Assembly (NCBI GenBank): GCA_051252005.1
Contig: JBPOEZ010000008.1
Coordinates: 1 to 64,000, forward strand
DNA from: JACOMS01 sp051252005
Lineage (GTDB): Bacteria; Pseudomonadota; Alphaproteobacteria; Caulobacterales; Maricaulaceae
Length of the DNA stretch: 64,000 nucleotides
Direction: 5' to 3'
Below the pieces are notes generated by a model. That model saw only the letters and a program-made list of their open reading frames with translations, did no database searches and had not been told where the DNA came from. Position 1 is the stretch's first letter. Each line of letters opens with the position of its first letter. The translations under genes were made by a program, and so were the position numbers. This document shows positions 52,901 to 62,500 of this stretch, piece after piece.

Positions 52901-53968
52901 CTAAACGTCAGCTTCCATCGCCGCGAGCTTCGACGCTTGGTCTTCAGCGATAAGCGAGTCAATCACGGTATTGAGCTCATCGCCCGCTATGATTTTATCG
53001 AGCGAATAGAGCTTCAAATCAATTCGGTGATCCGTCACGCGGTTTTCCGGATAATTATATGATCGGATGCGGCCTGAACGGTCACCAGAACCAACTTGGG
53101 CTTGGCGCTCATCTGCCCGCTCGGCGTCAATCCGCTGCTTTTCCAAATCATAGAGCTTCATTTTGAGAAGCCGTTCAGCGTTGGCGCGGTTCATGTGCTG
53201 TGACTTCGCATCGCAGACAACAACAACGCCCGTAGGTTCATGTGTCATTCGCACAGCCGAATCGGTTTTGTTTACGTGCTGACCACCCGCGCCGGAAGCC
53301 CGCATCGTATCAACGCGGACGTCATTCATCGAAAAGCCAATATCAACATCTTCGGGTTCGGGCAGAACGGCCACCGTCGCCGCGGACGTATGAATACGAC
53401 CCTGCGTTTCCGTCACAGGCACGCGCTGCACGCGGTGAACGCCGCTTTCAAATTTCATTTTCCCGTAAACCCCAGCCCCAGAAATAGAGGCAATGATTTC
53501 TTTGTAACCGCCCATATCCGCGTCGGACGACGTTTCAATATCGACAGACCATCCGTTGAGCTGTGCGTAACGAGCGTACATTTTAAAAAGGTCACCCGCG
53601 AAAAGACCCGCCTCGTCGCCGCCAGTTCCGGCGCGAATTTCGAGAACGATAGAGGCGTTATCGTCTTTGTCTTTCGGCAATAGCAAAATCGAGACCTCAT
53701 GCTCGATAGCCGGAAGACTGTCTTTCAATGACTGCAACTCTTCTTTTGCCATTGGCCCCATTTCTGGGTCATCAAGCATCGCCGTTAAATCTTTCATCTC
53801 AGACCGAAGGTCTTTGAGGCGGCGGACACCGTCGGCAATAGGTTTAAGCGCGGCGTAATCTTTGCTCAGCTGGACAATCTCGTCACTATCCATCGTCGCG
53901 CCCATACGGGCTTCGATGTGTTCAAAACGGTCAACGACCTGATCTAATTTTATATCGGGGATATGCAT
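52901..53968 (-). CDS. prfA: Peptide chain release factor 1
   Basis: Terminates translation at UAA and UAG. The GGQ motif is intact in ASGAGGQHVNKTDSAVR; the stop-codon region carries RVQRVPVTETQGRIHTSAATV. Length is 355 residues, normal. In many bacteria prmC follows; it does not here. The gene is convergent with the membrane-protein gene and divergent from the LuxR fusion (71 bases between starts). Confidence 0.97.
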   Translation of the reverse strand: MHIPDIKLDQVVDRFEHIEARMGATMDSDEIVQLSKDYAALKPIADGVRRLKDLRSEMKDLTAMLDDPEMGPMAKEELQSLKDSLPAIEHEVSILLLPKDKDDNASIVLEIRAGTGGDEAGLFAGDLFKMYARYAQLNGWSVDIETSSDADMGGYKEIIASISGAGVYGKMKFESGVHRVQRVPVTETQGRIHTSAATVAVLPEPEDVDIGFSMNDVRVDTMRASGAGGQHVNKTDSAVRMTHEPTGVVVVCDAKSQHMNRANAERLLKMKLYDLEKQRIDAERADERQAQVGSGDRSGRIRSYNYPENRVTDHRIDLKLYSLDKIIAGDELNTVIDSLIAEDQASKLAAMEADV

Positions 53969-54039
53969 GGCCCCCGCATAAAATGAAACCTATGACATGT
54001 CGAGTTGAAAAGCCCTGCGGCGCGCCCTAATATGTTTCT

Positions 54040-55782
54040 ATGGACACGGATTTCCCCGCCGACGATCAAAGTAAGATGCTAGACCTTCTCGACCACGCCT
54101 ATGAGGTGTCGGAGGATATAGATAATTTCGACCATATGATTGAAGCAGCGCGCGCCTACTTTTTTGTAACGCCGGACAGTAGCACCCTGTCGCCTAATCT
54201 ACCGCGCTATGCGGGCCTCAACCCGCATTTGGAACAGCATATTCCTCGGCTTGAGAAAATGATGCAAGACGCGCCTGCTGACGCCGCAACGGGCCTCTCT
54301 TTGGAACAACATGCTCGCCTGACGCTATCCTCCAAAGGTCAAATCATAAAAATAAACACCCATGCGGAAACACTATTTGGCGCGCCGGGTAGCCGCTATG
54401 TTGATGATCTACCTCTCTCGCATGAAAGCCTGACAACCCTCAAAGCGCTATTAACGACATTAAGAGACAGCGCGGCGCCTTTGCAGCGCGTTATCTATGT
54501 TCAGACTAATCATGACACGCCCGTTAGCACTTTCGCCTATTGCCGCTCTGCAAACGGAGAGGACGGCGGCCGGACGCTTAATCTCAATCTCTCGCAGTTT
54601 GAATGGTCGCCTGCCTTATTCGAGCATTTGGAAACCGCGCTTGGCCTCACGCAAAGCGAGGGGCAGATATTGCGCGGGACATTGATGGGCCTCTCGCAGA
54701 AAGACATGGCCCAAGAGAGAGACCGCTCCGTCGACACCATCAAATCGCAAGCCAAATCCGTTCTGCGCAAGGCAGGATGCGCGAAGATGGGCGATCTACT
54801 TCACCTTAGCACTAGCATTGCCTATGTGATCAGCCTGTCCGAAAGTATGGGATCAGACAACGCATTACCCGACACACGGTACGATGAAGAGTGGAGCGTC
54901 CCGACAGAGAACATGTCGTCGGTCTCCCTCAAAGACAGCCGCGTCCTAACCTATTATGAATATGGCCCCATATCTGGGCGGCCCGTACTTTTCATTCATG
55001 GTTTCGTCCAAGGCCCGTTTTTCACTCGCAAAATGCTGCAAACCTTAAACGAGCACAATTTACGCATCATAGCCCCATGCCGCCCAGGCTTTGGTTATTG
55101 CTCGCCGAGCCCAACACGCGGTGATTTTGACCAAACCGTCATTGATGATACGCAATTTCTCCTTGGCCACCTTGGCGTGACTGAGCCTCTACTGTTGGCC
55201 GCTCATCAGGGCGGTGTAAGCCACGCATTTCGCATCGCCAAACGCCTTGAAAATCAGATCTCCTCCATGCTCATGATTGGCGCGGGCATACCGATTACGC
55301 CCGAACATATCAAAATCTTAGAACCGCAAACGCAGCTTGCGGCTGTCGCGACGCGTCATGCGCCTTCTATCATGAAAATGACAATGAGTATGGGGCTGAA
55401 GGCTTATAAAAAGCGGGGCGCAGAGGCGTTTCTAAAGCAGCAATTTCTAAAGGCTCCAGACGATCTGAAAACTCTGCAAAATGCCGAACTTCTCCAAATT
55501 CAAAAATGGGGTTGTTATTTCATGACCCAGCAAGGCGTAGAAACTTTCATGCGGGACGGCCTTGCCGCTATGGCCGATTGGTCGGAGGATTTCGACGCGG
55601 CGGGCGCTGTCCAGCACTGGATCCATGGCAAAGATTGCCCCGTCATGGGCGCGGAATTTGTCAAAGATTATATTGGCTCCAAAACCAATTACCCTGTCGA
55701 TATTATCGAAAAGGCGGGCTTTAATGTCCTGCATACCGAATACGCATTGATCGCGCAGACAATGGCCGGAACTTTTCAATAA
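54040..55782 (+). CDS. LuxR regulator fused to an alpha/beta hydrolase
   Basis: A 580-residue two-part protein. Residues about 1-190 form a PAS-like sensory region (LTLSSKGQIIKINTHAETLF). Residues about 200-262 are a LuxR-type HTH (LTQSEGQILRGTLMGLSQKD, then DTIKSQAKSVLRKAG). Residues about 300-575 are an alpha/beta hydrolase fold (VLFIHGFVQGPFFTRKML and RPGFGYCSPSP). At the nucleophile elbow, where G-x-S-x-G is expected, the sequence reads AHQGGV, so the Ser is Gln390. A possible catalytic His is near residue 565. The domain therefore looks non-catalytic and may sense a ligand. It is divergent from prfA. Confidence 0.85.
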   Translation: MDTDFPADDQSKMLDLLDHAYEVSEDIDNFDHMIEAARAYFFVTPDSSTLSPNLPRYAGLNPHLEQHIPRLEKMMQDAPADAATGLSLEQHARLTLSSKGQIIKINTHAETLFGAPGSRYVDDLPLSHESLTTLKALLTTLRDSAAPLQRVIYVQTNHDTPVSTFAYCRSANGEDGGRTLNLNLSQFEWSPALFEHLETALGLTQSEGQILRGTLMGLSQKDMAQERDRSVDTIKSQAKSVLRKAGCAKMGDLLHLSTSIAYVISLSESMGSDNALPDTRYDEEWSVPTENMSSVSLKDSRVLTYYEYGPISGRPVLFIHGFVQGPFFTRKMLQTLNEHNLRIIAPCRPGFGYCSPSPTRGDFDQTVIDDTQFLLGHLGVTEPLLLAAHQGGVSHAFRIAKRLENQISSMLMIGAGIPITPEHIKILEPQTQLAAVATRHAPSIMKMTMSMGLKAYKKRGAEAFLKQQFLKAPDDLKTLQNAELLQIQKWGCYFMTQQGVETFMRDGLAAMADWSEDFDAAGAVQHWIHGKDCPVMGAEFVKDYIGSKTNYPVDIIEKAGFNVLHTEYALIAQTMAGTFQ

Positions 55783-55859
55783 AAATTCGCTAAAAATGTA
55801 CACGTTTAACCCCTTAGGGTGATGCCGCCCATTTGCCCCCCAGCTTATAAGAAACCCAC

Positions 55860-55970
55860 ATGAGAGGATACCCGAACATACGGGCACATATCCGCTGCGC
55901 ATCTCTTACGGTTTATTCCGCTAGAGTATTGAGAGTCCTCCTCAAGCGGCGGCGGGGCGCAGGAGGGTGA
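55860..55970 (+). CDS. 36-residue leader peptide, possible
   Basis: ATG at 55860 to TGA at 55968-55970. It has no Shine-Dalgarno and may be leaderless. The peptide carries VYSARVLRVLLKRRRGAGG near its end, with Val26, Leu27 and Leu28 codons lying exactly on the CCTCCT segment. Its stop codon falls inside the terminator stem. The Val/Leu/Arg content recalls branched-chain amino-acid leader peptides, but the gene context does not. Confidence 0.4.
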   Translation: MRGYPNIRAHIRCASLTVYSARVLRVLLKRRRGAGG

Positions 55971-55996
55971 GCTTACGGGCTCACCCTTTTTTTTTT
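55965..55996 (+). terminator. Strong intrinsic terminator
   Basis: An 8-base perfect stem GGGTGAGC/GCTCACCC with a six-base loop, followed by ten T (55987-55996). It is the best terminator in the window. It ends either the LuxR-fusion transcript or the leader RNA. Confidence 0.85.
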
Positions 55997-56025
55997 GCGC
56001 CGCTACCGTAACGCCGCGCCCATAT

Positions 56026-56058
56026 TTAACCATTGCTTTAATTAACCTATTGGTTTAA
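56026..56058 (+). promoter_or_regulatory. ArsR operator/CtrA-like motif, candidate
   Basis: TTAACCATTG (56026-56035) is an imperfect inverted repeat of ATTGGTTTAA (56049-56058), and TTAACC is also repeated directly at 56042-56047. It lies 11-43 bases upstream of arsR, a natural place for an autoregulatory operator. TTAACCAT also resembles a CtrA half-site. Confidence 0.45.
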
Positions 56059-56068
56059 CAAATTGCTT

Positions 56069-56410
56069 ATGGACAACACCGCCCGCCTCAATGAAACTTT
56101 CGCCGCCCTTGCCAATCCAACGCGCCGCGCCATTCTCGCACGGCTCGCTGCTGGCGATGCGACGGTCAAAGCCCTCGCCGAACCCTTTGATATGAGCCTT
56201 CCTGCGGTGTCCAAACATATTAAAGTTCTCGAACAAGCCGGACTGATTACGCAGAGCCAAAAGGCGCAATACCGGCCCTGCTCTCTCAATGCTGCGCCGC
56301 TTGAAGCCTTGGCGTCATGGACAGAACAATATCGGCCCATTTGGGAAGCCCGCTTTGACCAAATGGAAAATTATTTAAAACAAATTGAGGAGCCAAATGA
56401 TGGCAAATGA
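56069..56410 (+). CDS. ArsR family transcriptional regulator
   Basis: A 113-residue winged-helix repressor (ATG at 56069; a TTG two codons upstream is possible). The HTH covers about residues 25-75 (NPTRRAILARLAAGDATVKA, then DMSLPAVSKHIKVLEQAGL). It lacks the ELCVCDL metal-binding motif, so it is of the metal-independent type usually paired with an SRPBCC gene, as here. The next gene starts inside its 3' end. Confidence 0.9.
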   Translation: MDNTARLNETFAALANPTRRAILARLAAGDATVKALAEPFDMSLPAVSKHIKVLEQAGLITQSQKAQYRPCSLNAAPLEALASWTEQYRPIWEARFDQMENYLKQIEEPNDGK

Positions 56411-56879
56411 AGACAAATGGGTGATGATTGAGCGCAGCTTTGACGCCCCCCTCGAAACCATATGGAACATGTGGACTGACGCAGAGCTGTTTAAAACATG
56501 GTACGGGCCAAACGGTATGAAAATTCCTGTCGCCGAAATGGATGCCGTCGTTGGCGGAAAGCGAAAAATTTGCATGGAAATGCAGCGCGGGGATAAAACT
56601 ATGCAAATGTGGTTCTGCGGCGACTACAAAGAAGTCGAGCCGCCAACCCGCCTTGTCTACACGGAAAGCATGTGCGACGCGGAAGGCAATATTGTGTCTC
56701 CGCAATCTATGGGCATGCCCGAAGGACACCCAGAGGTCACTGAGATCATTCTCGAGCTCTCGGAAGTCTCTGGCAAAACCCATATGAAAATGATCCATGT
56801 CGGCGTGCCCAAAGGATCAAACGGCGCAGGCGGATGGGCTCAAGCTATGGACAAAATGGCGGCTTTAATAAGTTCCTGA
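56397..56879 (+). CDS. SRPBCC/AHSA1 family protein
   Basis: A 160-residue START-like protein (SRPBCC superfamily, activator of Hsp90 ATPase homologue type). It begins MIERSFDAPLETIWNMWTDA after a few residues, the family signature, and has FKTWYGP. It is commonly encoded with an ArsR repressor, and overlaps it here by 14 bases. GAGGAG precedes the ATG. Its ligand is unknown. Its tail overlaps the convergent TonB receptor gene by 15 bases. Confidence 0.9.
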   Translation: MMANEDKWVMIERSFDAPLETIWNMWTDAELFKTWYGPNGMKIPVAEMDAVVGGKRKICMEMQRGDKTMQMWFCGDYKEVEPPTRLVYTESMCDAEGNIVSPQSMGMPEGHPEVTEIILELSEVSGKTHMKMIHVGVPKGSNGAGGWAQAMDKMAALISS

Positions 56880-58919
56880 AATACCAAAAAATAACGTACG
56901 CGGACGGCCGGGGAAATAACGTTCATTACCGAACGCATAATCCGCGCGGTCTGCGTAGCGCGTATCTAAGAGATTATCGACGCGGCCAAACAGGGTCAGC
57001 GCGTCTGTGACTTCGTAAGCGGCCCGCAGAACGAAAATATCATGTCCAGAATAGGAAGCCGTGTTTCCCGGGTCCGTAAAATACGCCCCCATATGTCGCC
57101 ATTCAATTTCTGTCATCAGATCATCAGTCACGTTATAGCGCGCTCTTACATTCGCGAGCGTATCAGGAGCCGTATCAACGCGGCCGCCTTTGATAATATC
57201 ATTGGCCCTTGATCCCACAATTTCTGTGAAATCATAGCTATGCCGCGCCCATGTTCCGTCGCCAGAAAGCGACAATCTATCTGTGAGCGGAACATCGAAA
57301 CTGACCTCAACGCCGCTATGGCGGGTTTTTCCGTTGACTACATTGAAGCCATTTGCATTCCGAAAGAAAAAGTTATCTTTCCACATAGTGAAAACGGCGG
57401 CGGAGAAAGACGCGTAGTAATTGTCAAATTTCATACCGGCTTCAAGGCTATCCAGCGTTTCAACGTCGGCCTGCCCTGGCACTTGGTTGAGCTGCGCAGA
57501 GTAGAGATCGGTGACTTGCGGCGCGCGCGCGCCTCTTGCAGCCCTAGCGTAAATATTCACATCATCTGAGGCTTTATACGTCAGGCTTGCTTTCGGCGTA
57601 AGAGTGAAAAAATCATCGGCGCGATCAGCCTCGCGAATGAACCGCCCAGACTGCCCATTGCTAGCCTGATTATCATAATCAAATCGCGTATATTCCCCGC
57701 GAAGCCCAAGCTCCAAAGACAACGTATCGCTTAACCCAAACGCCTTTTCGCCGTAGCCAGCGGCGACGAACGCATCGACTTCGTAATCATAATGGAGACC
57801 TTGAACAAAGGAAAAACGGTCTGGGTTAACTTGGAACTCATAGACTTCTCCTTTCGTATATTCTGCGTCAAACCCGATATTGAATCCATCCTCATCATCA
57901 TAATTAAAAAAGGCGGATTGAAAACCGATAGAGCTGTGCGCATTTTTCTCTAACGCTTGGCCTGGGACGAAATGGCGTAAGAACCGTAGTTCCACGCGGC
58001 GAGCATAGGGCGTCAAAGCGAGGGTGTTATTACCAATGTCGCTTTCAAAACGCGCCTGCGTTCGGTAAGATTTTGCATCGCGAAAGGCTTCAGGGTTTGA
58101 ATTGGTGAACCGCAACGTGTCATCCTTATAAGCGTCAACACCTTCAACAAATCCGGCAGTTTCCTGATTGAGATTTTGAAAAGCGCTAAGCCACTCTATG
58201 CGCCAATCGGAACCGAAATCGCCTTCATATTTAAGCTGGATTTTTTGTTGGTCAAAGCCACTTTGCTCTCGAAACCCATTATCGCCTGCAAGAGAAAAGG
58301 AGGCGAGCCAAGCGGCTTGGTTCGATTTAATCATTTTTGAGACAACGACGCGGCCAAAGCCGTCATCGCTTCCCATCATTGAAAACTGGGACACAGCCCC
58401 ATGAGCAGAACGGGAATCAATATTCACAAGACCATGAACGGCATTAGAGCCATATGTGGCAGGGCCAGGCCCTTTGATAACGTCGACTGACGCTGCAAAC
58501 TCCGTTCCCACTTCAAATAATCCGTTTACGTTTGCAAAGCCCGCTGCGCGGAGAGGCACGCCGTCTTCGAGATAAAGAAAACTTCCCGCGCCAGAGCCGC
58601 CAGTTAACACTGGTGAACGAATAGCCGTCAAATGTTCCTGCCCACTGCCTCTGTGGATGTTTATACCGGCAACGCGGTTAAGGGCCTCGGAGGGGTGGAC
58701 AAGAAGAACTGTCTCTAGGTCTTCACCAGACACAACATCAACAGTCAGCGGTAGATCAAACGCGCGTTTATACGTGTCAAAAACCGTCACAACATCTTCA
58801 ACTGGATAGTCCGCTATGGTGACAGAGTTTTCCTCATCCACCTGCGCTGCAGCCGTAGACCCAGCGGCAACTAAGCCGCAAAATGCTATCAACGCGATTC
58901 CGGGATGTTCCATACGCAT
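56865..58919 (-). CDS. TonB-dependent outer-membrane receptor
   Basis: An outer-membrane transporter of 684 residues from the ATG at 58919. A signal peptide ends near TAAAQ. The plug domain covers about residues 40-160 (LVHPSEALNRVAGINI, SFLYLEDGVPLRAAGF, DVIKGPGPATYGSNAVHG). The rest is a beta barrel ending with the aromatic TLFFGISGTY. The start is chosen over the ATG at 58937 because GGATAAG fits as a ribosome binding site and the signal peptide is then normal. It follows tetR by 4 bases. The substrate is unknown; no siderophore gene is near. Confidence 0.93.
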   Translation of the reverse strand: MRMEHPGIALIAFCGLVAAGSTAAAQVDEENSVTIADYPVEDVVTVFDTYKRAFDLPLTVDVVSGEDLETVLLVHPSEALNRVAGINIHRGSGQEHLTAIRSPVLTGGSGAGSFLYLEDGVPLRAAGFANVNGLFEVGTEFAASVDVIKGPGPATYGSNAVHGLVNIDSRSAHGAVSQFSMMGSDDGFGRVVVSKMIKSNQAAWLASFSLAGDNGFREQSGFDQQKIQLKYEGDFGSDWRIEWLSAFQNLNQETAGFVEGVDAYKDDTLRFTNSNPEAFRDAKSYRTQARFESDIGNNTLALTPYARRVELRFLRHFVPGQALEKNAHSSIGFQSAFFNYDDEDGFNIGFDAEYTKGEVYEFQVNPDRFSFVQGLHYDYEVDAFVAAGYGEKAFGLSDTLSLELGLRGEYTRFDYDNQASNGQSGRFIREADRADDFFTLTPKASLTYKASDDVNIYARAARGARAPQVTDLYSAQLNQVPGQADVETLDSLEAGMKFDNYYASFSAAVFTMWKDNFFFRNANGFNVVNGKTRHSGVEVSFDVPLTDRLSLSGDGTWARHSYDFTEIVGSRANDIIKGGRVDTAPDTLANVRARYNVTDDLMTEIEWRHMGAYFTDPGNTASYSGHDIFVLRAAYEVTDALTLFGRVDNLLDTRYADRADYAFGNERYFPGRPRTLFFGISGTY

Positions 58920-58923
58920 AAAC

Positions 58924-59496
58924 TTATCCAATGGCATCCGCTACGCGATCCACAAATTTTTGTATGGTTTCAGGGTCAGTATTATCTAATTTCATCTGGC
59001 CTAACATGTTGCTGCTGGCAAGGATCATACGAACTCCAAACTGATCCGCTTTTACGCCAGGCAAACTATCCGTAATCGTCACCAGAATTTCATTCTGAAA
59101 CGCCAAAAATTGAGGACGGATCGCAGGGCTAAACGTGACAGACCAGTTTAATAGAACTTTGGTAATATCCGGATGCGCTTCCGTTAAACCATCGTAGGCT
59201 GTGGCCATGTACCTAACATAATCTGAAGCCGTTATAACACTGTCGGGCAAGGAGCTTAACAGCGTTCTGAAATGGCCTCGAATAAATTCTAACACAGCGT
59301 CAGTAAGCGCTTCACGAGTTGGGAAATAATTAAAGACCGTACCTGTCGACACTCCAGCAAGCTTCGCCACATCGCCGTGCCCTGCCCGTCCTACGCCTGA
59401 GAGTGCATAAGCCTTAACAGCGCATTCAAGAAGCTGCGCACGACGCTCTTCAGGGTCTAGCCGCAAGCGCTTGGTTGTAGAGGAAGAATCCATCAA
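58924..59496 (-). CDS. TetR family transcriptional regulator
   Basis: A 190-residue TetR repressor. The N-terminal HTH reads RRAQLLECAVKAYALSGVGR, then GDVAKLAGVSTGTVFNYFP. The C-terminal ligand domain is not recognisable. It is in one unit with the receptor gene just downstream, so it probably controls it and itself in response to a transported compound. Confidence 0.9.
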   Translation of the reverse strand: MMDSSSTTKRLRLDPEERRAQLLECAVKAYALSGVGRAGHGDVAKLAGVSTGTVFNYFPTREALTDAVLEFIRGHFRTLLSSLPDSVITASDYVRYMATAYDGLTEAHPDITKVLLNWSVTFSPAIRPQFLAFQNEILVTITDSLPGVKADQFGVRMILASSNMLGQMKLDNTDPETIQKFVDRVADAIG

Positions 59497-59563
59497 AACA
59501 CTATGGCCGAGCCGCCGCAGACATTCAATAATGCTCTGTTGTATATTTTAAACATTGCTGATT

Positions 59564-62500
59564 TTATTGACTGTCAGGCACCGGACTTGCTGGCGCAGGA
59601 GCGCTTGGCGGGGTGGGCGTAATAATATGCAGGTCCCTTTGCGGAAACGGAATGGAAATATTAGCGTCGGCAAGAGCGCGGTTCACATCCGTATGAATTG
59701 AGTGACTCACAGGGAAACGGTCCTCAAAGCTGCGCAGGAACACTCGAATTTCGAAATCAAGAGAACTATCGCCAAAGCCGAGGAAGAAGACCTGTGCTTT
59801 TGGTTTTTCAAGTATCTTTGGATTGCCCTCAACTGCGCCAAGAATAATGGCCCGCGCTTGATCCGTATCCGTGCCGTAGGCCACTCCGACCCGAATGATC
59901 ATGCGTGTCGTGGCGTTGGACAGCGTCCAATTTGTCACCCGCCCTGTAATCAATTCCTTATTCGGAATAAGGATTTCGCGGTTATCCAGATCAACCAACG
60001 TTGTAGCACGAATTTGGATGCGTGTAATAATGCCGCTTTGATCACCAATACTCACATAGTCACCAATCCGCACAGGGCGTTCAAAAAGGATAATGAGACC
60101 AGATATGAAATTGGCAATAATTTCCTGAAGACCAAAGCCAATACCAACACCAAGGGCCGCGACAACCCACTGGAACTGCGACCACTCAGTCCCAAGCTTG
60201 TTAAAGGCTGTCACCACACCGATCGCCACAATTAAATAACCGACGACACTAACCACCGCGTAACGCGTCCCCGCATCAAAGCGAGAACGGCTAAGGATAA
60301 AGACTTCCAAGAACCCTGGGACATTCTTAGCTGCAAGGAAAGTGATAATTGCAATGACGACGACTTGCATAATATTCCAGAGAGACGCCCACTCCTGCAC
60401 TCGCTCCCCGTTCGAATTTGTCACAAAATGCTGCCAGAGCTGTACGTCATCAAAAATGATAAGGGCTGGCAATAAATCCTGCCAAGACGCCCACATTAGC
60501 ACTGCAAACCCAAGCGCCATAAATGTATTGAGTAGCTGTGCCGATTGTCGGCTTATGCTCTCTAAATCTATCTCTTCATAATTTACAGGCGGCGGGGGCG
60601 GGTCGCCGCGTTCCTCTGCCGCTTCCTTTTCCTGACGGGCTTTGAGACTTATCTCCCGTCGCTCAACCGCCTGCTTTAGAGCCAAGCGACGCTGGGCGAT
60701 AACAACCGTTCGCCGAATTAATCCGTATGCAACATAAGTCCCCATCAAGAGCCCGCCAGAGAAGAACAACCGAGACAGAAGTTCGCGCGCCGTGTCGTAA
60801 TAGCCCGCAGCCGCAAGCAAACCTGCAATAATTGGCAGTCCAACGACTAACACGGCAATGATTTGGCGATACCGCCACATCAAGCTTTCTTCTGATAGAG
60901 CGCTTTTAAAGGCTTCGCGTTTGGCAAAAATAATTTTTCCCCCAAAGACTGACAAGGCTACGGATATTGCAATAAAAGCTAGCAAACTGACCCCTTCATA
61001 GACATCAGGATCACGGCTATTTTGCGTTACTGTAACGAGTGCCATGGTAACGCCCCCAACAGGAATGAACCAAAGAAGTTGCCGCGTGACGCGTTTTCTG
61101 ATGATGGCAGGGAGCTTATAGTGGGCCCCAAGTAAGGATTTTTCTCTATTCCACTCGCGCCACGTTAAAAAGAACCATGCGAATCCTGCGACGTCTACCC
61201 CAGCTTGCCCCAAGGATTGAATAAATTGGTCAGAGCTTTCGCTCGAGTTAAAGAGGAGCCCAATGCTCAAAAGCAAAAGCGGAACAGGTATCGCAATAAG
61301 GCCGCACAAAACAATCACCCTCGGCGTGAGCCAATAATTGTCTTTTTGCACCCGTCCCACGCGCAGCGAGGTATTGACAATATCAATTCGCAGACGGGGC
61401 CTAAAAGTCAAAACACCAACAATAGTGCTTATGAAGAGCAAGACGAGAAAAAAGTATGACTGCCCTTGCTGGAGTAGCACCGATGCCGCTCGACTTATCT
61501 TCTCAGGGTCGAAGGTTTCAAATGCACCCCGCATCGCTTTTTCCGGCCATTTCCCGTCAATACTCGCGACGCTGGGGAGCCATAAAAGCTTTTGATCGAG
61601 GAGTGTTCGCAAGTCCTCAGTGTGTTTGAGCAGTTCTTTCTGCAAAGTCCGAAGCTCGTCAGCCTCTGCGTTTCTCGCAAACGCGGTGTCGGAAACTTCT
61701 TGCAAAAGTGTTCGGCGTTCCAAATAGAGCACTTGGAATTGGGCTACTTCGCTAGTCGTATATGGAGTGATTCGCGAGGTTTGGCGATCGTGGAAAAGAG
61801 ACGGGTCAACATCAACAAAACCAATAGGGTAATCTCGGAGCTGTTCTTCTGCCCACAACCTGTCCTGCGTGGCGGTGAGTATAGCTTGCTCGGTCTGGTC
61901 AAGCGCTGCATTCACGGCATTAACAGACGGCCTTTGGTTGCGTAGCCGCCGTAAAATCGCACTAGACTGACGGTTAATGTTACCGAGCTCCGTGATCCGA
62001 GTGGCAATGTTCAGATCATTCTTAATCGTATCACTTTGACTCCTCGTATCAGCTTGTAACTTGGGCGAGGCACTGGCGGCGTCAGCCATTATGATGAGCT
62101 TGTCACTGATCGCTACATTCTGAGCAGCAAAATCGATTAAAAACGGATGGCTACTTTCCAGTATGGCCAATGTATCCATTGCCTTTTTCCGAATGGACAA
62201 GGCTTCCAACAAAAGGCGCTGACCTGTTTGTTCCTGCAAATAAATAACATCTTGTTCTACCTGCTGCGTCTTAAGCTGCGCCAAGCTTTTTCGAAGCGAG
62301 AGTATTTGCTGCCGAGCAGGCATGCCGGATATTTCGCGCTCGAGTGATAATATTTGTGTTCGGTGGTAATATTGCCGAGCTTCAAGCGCAATTTTGCGGG
62401 CGCGGCTTGGAATGTCCAACGCGCCAAACTCCCCCATCGCATCAAGTTCAGTTGTAATATCTGCGAGGCGGGTGCGTGCGCTTGCAAGCGTTTCGCGAAG

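Larger units (their letters stand above)
55858..55996 (+). promoter_or_regulatory. Attenuator-like leader RNA
   Basis: A compact element with a leader peptide and two competing pairings. CCTCCT (55937-55942) can pair with AGGAGG (55961-55966); the latter overlaps the left arm of the terminator GGGTGAGC/GCTCACCC (55965-55986), so the two structures exclude each other. A separate 5' stem is formed by GGATA-CCCG/CGGG-cacaTATCC (55866-55893). TATAA at 55846-55850 may be the -10, placing the start a few bases before the ATG. No amino-acid biosynthesis gene follows. Confidence 0.5.
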
